DNA of 57,474 nucleotides from an uncultured Spartobacteria bacterium (lineage in GTDB: Bacteria; Verrucomicrobiota; Verrucomicrobiia; Chthoniobacterales; Terrimicrobiaceae), in the NCBI GenBank assembly GCA_937960895.1, contig CALCJD010000010.1, positions 1 through 57,474 of the forward strand, written 5' to 3'. Below the pieces are notes generated by a model. It did no database searches, was not told the DNA's origin, and saw nothing but the letters and a program-made list of their open reading frames with translations. Positions 52,335-57,474 of the stretch are shown piece by piece. The position numbers and the translations under genes are program-made. Position 1 is the first letter of the stretch, and every line of letters begins with the position of its first letter.

Positions 52335-53111
52335 TTAATGGAGGCGGTCGTCCTGGTCAAGCCCGCTGCCGACAAAAAATGCGGACCGTTCGTCCGGAGT
52401 GGCGGCGGCCGCGGGAGCCGGGGCGCTCGGGAGAGACAGCGACGGCAGCAACGGCGCGGGAGCGGCCACCGGGGTCGAGAGGTTCACCGGAGTGCCCAGC
52501 GTCTCGGAACCGGCCGAGGCGGAAACCATCACTTCCTCGAAGGGAGCGGGAGGCGTGAAGGGTTCGTTGAGGACGGCGACGTCGTCGGCAATCACTGCGG
52601 TGGGCACCGGAGCCGGCTCGACAGGTTTCCGCTCCGCGGCATTTTCGACGGGAGCGCCAAGGTTCAGGCTGTCGAGTTTGCGGACCCAGATCACGACCTG
52701 CAGCGCAAAGAGCGCCAGCAGGATGAGGGACGTTCCCGTGATCAGGACCGGCAAGAGACGGCGGCGCGGACGCAGACGACGGACCGTGGGAACGGGAACG
52801 GTCTCCCCGGCCAGTTCGTCGATGTAGCTGTAGCCCCCACCCCCGCATTCGCCCGGGTCGGGAAGGAGGTCCTTGATCTCGGAACGCGGAATGCCGAGGT
52901 ATTTGGCGTAATCCTTCAAAAACATCCGGGCATAACTCGGATGGGGAAAGCGGGTGTAATCGTCGGCCTCAAGATCCTTGATCCGTTGCACCCGCATGCG
53001 CATGTCATGCGCCACCTTTTCCAAGGCCAGACCTTTTTCCTCGCGGGCCGCCGTCAGCCGCTGGCCGAGGGTCATTTCATCATCGTTCTGAGAAATCTTA
53101 GCGCTCGCCAT
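52335..53111 (-). CDS. RodZ-like helix-turn-helix membrane protein
   Basis: 258 aa from ATG 53111 (ATG 53075 also possible). N-terminal Xre-type HTH ('TLGQRLTAAREEKGLALEKV', then 'PSYARMFLKDYAKYLGI'), basic segment, one transmembrane helix ('LLPVLITGTSLILLALFALQ') and a Pro/Ala/Val-rich periplasmic tail. This is the RodZ architecture; RodZ links MreB to the cell-wall machinery. The usual C-terminal beta domain of RodZ is not clearly present, and the tail ends in low-complexity Pro/Ala sequence, so it may be a shortened form. Confidence 0.82.
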   Translation of the reverse strand: MASAKISQNDDEMTLGQRLTAAREEKGLALEKVAHDMRMRVQRIKDLEADDYTRFPHPSYARMFLKDYAKYLGIPRSEIKDLLPDPGECGGGGYSYIDELAGETVPVPTVRRLRPRRRLLPVLITGTSLILLALFALQVVIWVRKLDSLNLGAPVENAAERKPVEPAPVPTAVIADDVAVLNEPFTPPAPFEEVMVSASAGSETLGTPVNLSTPVAAPAPLLPSLSLPSAPAPAAAATPDERSAFFVGSGLDQDDRLH

Positions 53112-53367
53112 GGCAGCAAAATTCGGGGATTTCCAGTCGTTGCACCGGGAAACAGACACGTGATGACGGCACTCGACCGACCGGAAAAAACGTCTCCCTC
53201 ATCACGTTCATCGTGGATGTTTCATTCCGACTTTTTATGCAAAACACAAGGGAAAACCCGGGGGAGACGGGGGATTTCCGCGTTTTTTCCCCATCGCAAC
53301 AGGTACAGGGCGCCAAAAGGCCGTTCCCTTGGGGGAAGTCGGGGCGAAACCTGATCCGGTTTGTGCC
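53112..53367. other. Intergenic region upstream of the RodZ-like gene
   Basis: 256 bases between the RodZ-like start and the ftsK stop (both minus). No gene seen. A short AAACC/GGTTT hairpin at 53350-53365 is a weak candidate ftsK terminator; AT-rich sequence at 53215-53250 may carry the RodZ-like promoter. Confidence 0.35.
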
Positions 53368-55800
53368 TTAAGGAAGACTGTCCAGGCTGATCAGAATCTC
53401 TCGGTCCTTCGCGCCGTCGCGCGGACCCACGATGCCGCGCTGTTCCAGAATGTCGACAATCCGGGCCGCCCGGGTGTAGCCGAGGCGCAGCCGGCGCTGG
53501 AACAGGGAGGTCGAAGCCCGGCGTTCCTGTTTCATGATTTCGAGAACTTTCCGCACGAGCTCCTCGTCCTCATCCGTCACCTCCTCCTCCGGCGGCGTGT
53601 CGCTGTTGAGTTTTTCCTGAATGCTCGTCTCGAACTTCGGTTTGGCCTGACCCGAGACAAATTCGACCAGTGTGCGGATTTCCTCGTCGGTGACCAGAAC
53701 CCCCTGGGAGCGGATGAGTTGCGAACTGGCCGGAGGCAGATAGAGCATGTCGCCCTGGCCGAGCAGCTTTTCGGCGCCCTTCTGGTCGAGGATGACCCGG
53801 CTGTCCAGGCCCGAGGCGACCTGGAAGGCGATGCGGCTCGGGATGTTGGCCTTGATGATGCCCGTGACCACATCGGCACGGGGCGTCTGTGTCGCCACGA
53901 TGAGATGGATGCCGGCCGCGCGGGCCATCTGGGTGATCCGGGCAATGGCGCCTTCCACATCGGCCGGAGCCGTCTGCATGAGGTCCGCCAGTTCGTCGAT
54001 GATGACGACGATATAGGGCATGCGGTCGGGAATGACGATCTCGTCGTCGCGCCGGACGGTGATTTTGGGTTCGGATTCCCCGGCCTCCTCATCGGCGTCC
54101 GCTTCATCGGGCTCCGGCCGGGCCGGTTCGGCGCTCTCCGTTTCCTCCGGGGCCTCCGCGGCTGCGGCGTCGAGTTCCTTCTGCGATTTGGGCAGGGGCC
54201 GCTCGTTGAAGCTGGAAATGTTGCGCACTCCGGCCTTGGCGAAAACCTGGTAGCGGTATTCCATCTCGTCGACCACCCACCGGAGGGCGAGAAGCACCTT
54301 CTTGGGATCGGTGACGACCGGCGTCACCAGGTGGGGCAGGCCGTTGTAGATCTGCATTTCGACGACCTTGGGGTCGATCATGATGAACCGCAGTTCCTCC
54401 GGGGTGAAGCGGTAGAGGAGACTGGCAATGATGGAGTTGATGCAGACGCTCTTGCCGGACCCCGTGGTTCCGGCGACGAGGCAGTGCGGCATCTTCGCGA
54501 GGTCCGCAATGATGGTTTTGCCGTAGACGTCCTTGCCGAGCGCCAGCGGAAGCTTGGCATTGGTGTGCAGCCAGTCCTCGGTCTCGAGCAGTTCGCGCAG
54601 GGTCACCTTCACCTTGCTGGCATTGGCGATTTCGATGCCGACGGTGTCCTTGCCCGGAATGGGGGCCAGGATGTTGATGCGCTGGGCGCGGGTGGCGCGG
54701 GCAATGTCGCGCTCCAGGCTGGCGATGCGGTCGACGCGAACGCCGCTCTTCGGCACAACCTCGTAGCGGGTGATGGTGGGGCCGTGGGTGATGGGTCCGG
54801 CCGTGGCCTCGATGCCGAAATGGGCCAGGGTCTCGATGATGGTGTTCTGGATGCCGCGCAGTTCGTCGTGGTCGGCCGGACGGCGTCCCTCCTCGTCGAT
54901 GGGATCAAGCAGGTCGAGCGGCGGAAGCTCGTAGTTTTCCAGATGGAGTCCGGCCAGACTGGGCTTGGACTCGGTTTTTTTCTTCCGGGCCTTTTCGATT
55001 TCCGCGAGGGACGGGCGTTTTTCCGGAGGAACGGTGGCGTCGAAGATCTCCGGTTCGGGCGGATTTTCCTCCGGCTCCGACGATTTGGACGGGGCGGGGT
55101 CGGCCTTTTTCTTGAGCTTGCGCTCCAGTTTTTCGGCCTGACGGGCGAGCCGGCGCTTTTCCTCCTCCATGCGCTCCGTCTCCTCCATCTCGGCGAGACG
55201 CCGCCGTTCGCGTTCGTCAAAGTGGTTTTTCATCCGCATCCAGCCGCGATGGAGCACGCTGACCGGATGAAACCCGATGGCCAGCACGAGGCTCGTCAGG
55301 TAGATCACCCCCAGGACGATGGGCGCACCCACATCACCCAACGGACCGCCCAGGGCCTTCTCCCCCACCCATTTTCCCAACCACCCGCCGGGTCCCTCGA
55401 TGTGGAAACGGTCCTTCCAGTCCCCGAAAAACCAGGGCTGAAGCTGCAGGAGGCAGGCTCCGGACAGGACAAACACAAAACTCCATCCCGCCCGCTCCCG
55501 GAGGTAAAAGTCCCGCGTGGTCAGCTTGGCGATGCCGTAGCCGGCGAGCACAATGATCCAGAGCCAGGCGGCTGCGCCGAAAAAGAAATACAGATACCCC
55601 GCGCCGACCGCGCCGACCACGCCGCAGAGATTGCGCACAATGGGGCTGCGCGCCGAGCCATCGTAAATGATCCATGCCCAGGGCGGCAGATCGCCCGGGT
55701 GATAGGAAATGAGGGCGACCGCCAGCAGAACGGCCAGGCCGGTGAGGACCAGGCCGGTCACCGCATCCCACTTGCCCCGATGTTTTGCTCTGTTTGCCAT
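53368..55800 (-). CDS. ftsK: DNA translocase FtsK/SpoIIIE
   Basis: 810 aa from ATG 55800. About four N-terminal transmembrane helices (residues about 10-190), a charged Lys/Glu-rich linker, then the RecA-like motor with Walker A 'AGTTGSGKSVCINSIIA' (about 445-460) and Walker B 'IVVIIDELADLM', and a winged-helix gamma domain (about 741-810, 'RASTSLFQRRLRLGYTRAAR') that reads KOPS-like sites. It moves DNA at the septum during division. An acidic Ala/Glu-rich insert of about 55 residues (about 535-590) interrupts the motor before Walker B. Confidence 0.95.
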   Translation of the reverse strand: MANRAKHRGKWDAVTGLVLTGLAVLLAVALISYHPGDLPPWAWIIYDGSARSPIVRNLCGVVGAVGAGYLYFFFGAAAWLWIIVLAGYGIAKLTTRDFYLRERAGWSFVFVLSGACLLQLQPWFFGDWKDRFHIEGPGGWLGKWVGEKALGGPLGDVGAPIVLGVIYLTSLVLAIGFHPVSVLHRGWMRMKNHFDERERRRLAEMEETERMEEEKRRLARQAEKLERKLKKKADPAPSKSSEPEENPPEPEIFDATVPPEKRPSLAEIEKARKKKTESKPSLAGLHLENYELPPLDLLDPIDEEGRRPADHDELRGIQNTIIETLAHFGIEATAGPITHGPTITRYEVVPKSGVRVDRIASLERDIARATRAQRINILAPIPGKDTVGIEIANASKVKVTLRELLETEDWLHTNAKLPLALGKDVYGKTIIADLAKMPHCLVAGTTGSGKSVCINSIIASLLYRFTPEELRFIMIDPKVVEMQIYNGLPHLVTPVVTDPKKVLLALRWVVDEMEYRYQVFAKAGVRNISSFNERPLPKSQKELDAAAAEAPEETESAEPARPEPDEADADEEAGESEPKITVRRDDEIVIPDRMPYIVVIIDELADLMQTAPADVEGAIARITQMARAAGIHLIVATQTPRADVVTGIIKANIPSRIAFQVASGLDSRVILDQKGAEKLLGQGDMLYLPPASSQLIRSQGVLVTDEEIRTLVEFVSGQAKPKFETSIQEKLNSDTPPEEEVTDEDEELVRKVLEIMKQERRASTSLFQRRLRLGYTRAARIVDILEQRGIVGPRDGAKDREILISLDSLP

Positions 55801-55895
55801 GGAGAACCTCCCATCTTCCGCAATTTGGCGCCGCGCCGCAAGCATGACGCTCAAAAGGGATTGCAGGGCGCCCCGACTCGGAGAAAAATTGCGGA

Positions 55896-56846
55896 ATGTC
55901 CATTTCTCAACCGATCGTCTTTGAGCCCCTGCCCATGGAGCGTGTCTGGGGTGGCCGCCGCCTGGAGTCCCTCTACGGAAAGGCCCTCCCCCATGGCTCT
56001 CCGATCGGAGAGTCCTGGGAGGTGGTGGACCGTGAGGACGCCCAGAGCGTGGTCCACACCGGTCCGCTGCGGGGCACCACCCTGCACGAACTCTGGACCT
56101 CCCACCGAGAGGCCATTTTCGGCGCCCCCTACCTGTCCCATCCGGCCCCCCGGTTTCCCATCCTCATCAAACTGCTCGACGCCCGCGAACGCCTGTCCGT
56201 CCAGGTACACCCGCCGGCCTCCATCGCCCCCAGCCTCGGCGGGGAACCAAAGACGGAAATGTGGTATTTCGCCGACACCCAACCCGGCGCCTCCATCTAT
56301 GCGGGCCTCAAAAAGGGCGTGACCCGCGAGACCTTTGAACGCCTCCTCCAACTCGGCCGGGTCGAGGAAGCGCTCCACGTCATCCCGGTCGAAACCGGTC
56401 AGAGCATCTTCATCCCCAGCGGACGGCTCCATGCCATCGGGGAGGGCAATGTGATCGTCGAAGTACAGCAAAACAGCGACACCACCTATCGCGTCTTCGA
56501 CTGGAACCGCACCGGACTCGACGGTCAGCCGCGCAAGCTCCACATCGAGGAATCCATGCTTTCGATCGACTTCGATGATTTCGAACCCGATGTCCTTCGG
56601 ACGGAGGAGGGTGTGCTGGCAGAATGCCCGTATTTTGTGGTCAAAAAAATCAAACTCGAGGCCCCCGAGCCGGCCACCCGGCACGGGCGGTTCGCCATCT
56701 ACACGGTGCTGACCGGTTCCGTGACCTGCGCGGGGGCGTCCTTCCAGCCCGGTGATTTCTTCCTGACGCCCGCCGTCCTGGGCGAAACGCCCGTCGAGCC
56801 CACCGCGCCCCACACCACGGTGCTTCGCAGCACCCTCCCGGTGTGA
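55896..56846 (+). CDS. manA: Mannose-6-phosphate isomerase, class I
   Basis: 316 aa. Type-I PMI features: 'VWGGRRLESLYGKALPHGSP', 'IGESWEVVDRE', zinc ligands in 'LSVQVHPP' (Gln and His), Glu in 'KTEMWYF' and His in 'FIPSGRLHAIGEGNVIVE', then 'QQNSDTTYRVFDWNR'. It interconverts fructose-6-P and mannose-6-P; with manC it feeds GDP-mannose. It is divergent from ftsK (95 bases between starts) and ends with a clear terminator. Confidence 0.94.
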   Translation: MSISQPIVFEPLPMERVWGGRRLESLYGKALPHGSPIGESWEVVDREDAQSVVHTGPLRGTTLHELWTSHREAIFGAPYLSHPAPRFPILIKLLDARERLSVQVHPPASIAPSLGGEPKTEMWYFADTQPGASIYAGLKKGVTRETFERLLQLGRVEEALHVIPVETGQSIFIPSGRLHAIGEGNVIVEVQQNSDTTYRVFDWNRTGLDGQPRKLHIEESMLSIDFDDFEPDVLRTEEGVLAECPYFVVKKIKLEAPEPATRHGRFAIYTVLTGSVTCAGASFQPGDFFLTPAVLGETPVEPTAPHTTVLRSTLPV

Positions 56847-56868
56847 CCTGATCCGGCGGGGCATTTCC

Positions 56869-56903
56869 CCCTCCCGTCCCTCATCGGGGACGGGAGGGTT
56901 TTT
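56869..56903 (+). terminator. Rho-independent terminator after manA
   Basis: CCCTCCCGTCCC (56869-56880) and GGGACGGGAGGG (56887-56898) form a perfect 12-bp stem with a 6-base loop, followed by TTTTT (56899-56903). It is 23 bases after the manA stop. Confidence 0.9.
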
Positions 56904-57298
56904 CAACGGGGTTCCGCGCGTTTCGGGAAGGCCGACCGGTTGCTCAGCAGCAAAACCAGCGCCACCAGCCCGATGAGGGCATGAACCGGAGGAAACACCA
57001 GCCAGGCCACGCTGCCGAGCAGCATCCAGCGCCAGAACCAGCGTTCGCGGAAATCATAAAGAATGACCGCCGCAATGGCCGCCGCGGTCGCCGCCACACC
57101 GATCAGCCAGACAGCATAAATGGCCAGCGGGAGCGGGCTCTCAGCCAGCGCCACCCGCAATTGCGCCTCATTGAACCGCGTGAAAAACGCCACCAACCCG
57201 AAGGTGACCACAAGGAAAAGGGTGTCCAACGCAATGAGCCCGCTTGCCAATACGGCCAACGGGCGTCCGGCCTGGGGAGGGGGATCCGCTGTTTTCAC
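56903..57298 (-). CDS. Small membrane protein (hypothetical)
   Basis: 131 aa from GTG 57298 (a TTG at 57373 would add 25 residues). Three or four hydrophobic segments ('PLAVLASGLIALDTLFLVVT', 'LPLAIYAVWLIGVAATAAAI', 'HALIGLVALVLLLSNR') and a Trp/Arg-rich loop 'ERWFWRWMLLGSVAW'. No family recognised; probably an inner-membrane protein. It converges with manA and its stop coincides with the end of the manA terminator. Confidence 0.65.
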   Translation of the reverse strand: MKTADPPPQAGRPLAVLASGLIALDTLFLVVTFGLVAFFTRFNEAQLRVALAESPLPLAIYAVWLIGVAATAAAIAAVILYDFRERWFWRWMLLGSVAWLVFPPVHALIGLVALVLLLSNRSAFPKRAEPR

Positions 57299-57474
57299 GC
57301 GAAAAAATCGCACCCGGCCGGGCGGGTGGATGGGTCTTTTTTTCGCCGGCGGCAAGTCCTTCCCGCCCACCAACCTACGGCAAGCCCCCCCTGACGGCAG
57401 CCCGCTGGTCCGGGACCTCGACTCGCGCCCTGCACCCCGAAGAGGCGGAGCAAAAGTTCAAGGAAGCCAACGGA

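Noticed and set aside
53329..56322. 997-residue open frame antisense to ftsK and overlapping manA
   Set aside because: Covers two well-supported genes and shows no family features.

Overview
The window is a 57.5 kb stretch of a GC-rich bacterial chromosome, most likely Verrucomicrobiota, class Opitutia (inference, moderate confidence). The pointers are a PEP-CTERM protein with autotransporter-type beta-strand repeats, a Tat-exported DUF1501/DUF1800 pair, an Opitutia-style LacI regulator, a fused kinase/GNAT N-acetylglutamate synthase, and a chromosome core that includes dnaA, dnaN, infA and ftsK. No rRNA operon or CRISPR array was seen. One tRNA gene is present, tRNA-Gln(CTG).

Layout. 1-2700: an AT-rich accessory patch with two orphan genes, a REP-associated tyrosine transposase bounded by perfect 25-bp inverted REP-like ends, and an IS481-type transposase stub cut off at the right end of that element. 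2827-5237: a PiT phosphate transporter, an alpha/beta hydrolase and a strong terminator. 5434-8304: a large surface protein with a PEP-CTERM tail, followed by a gene-poor 1.75 kb stretch. 10060-16087: a YbhN-like flippase/synthase relative coupled to a RibD-C reductase, a Nudix protein, a LacI regulator with a palindrome at its start, a rhomboid-fold protein, the tRNA and mannose-1-phosphate guanylyltransferase. 16215-21073: DUF1501/DUF1800. 21227-23219: a LuxR regulator, a soluble histidine kinase and a NarL-type response regulator. 23255-32709: a DUF2062 protein, an OmpA-like protein, GlnD, an FtsX-type permease and a DEAD/DEAH helicase.

32761-43116 (all minus strand): acyl-CoA ligase, IF-1, LuxC-type acyl-CoA reductase, ROK kinase, DnaN, DnaA, a sodium:solute symporter and ArgA. 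Genes run dnaA, terminator, dnaN, ROK, luxC, infA, fadD. A DnaA-box-like site lies upstream of dnaA. 43269-48679 (minus): two small proteins, PurF, PurM, a membrane NlpC/P60 protein and an alpha/beta-hydrolase fold protein that has lost its catalytic Ser and His. 48735-53111: RppH, a rhodanese, a histidine phosphatase, then RimO and a RodZ-like protein; a divergent partial copy of the rimO 3' end and a frameshifted RHS-repeat remnant lie next to rimO. 53368-57298: FtsK, mannose-6-phosphate isomerase with a clear terminator, and a small membrane protein.

The window is mostly housekeeping. The most unusual items are the REP transposase element, infA inserted between acyl-CoA reductase and acyl-CoA ligase genes, the rimO 3' scar and the dead hydrolase. 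I found no convincing wholly new multi-gene system.
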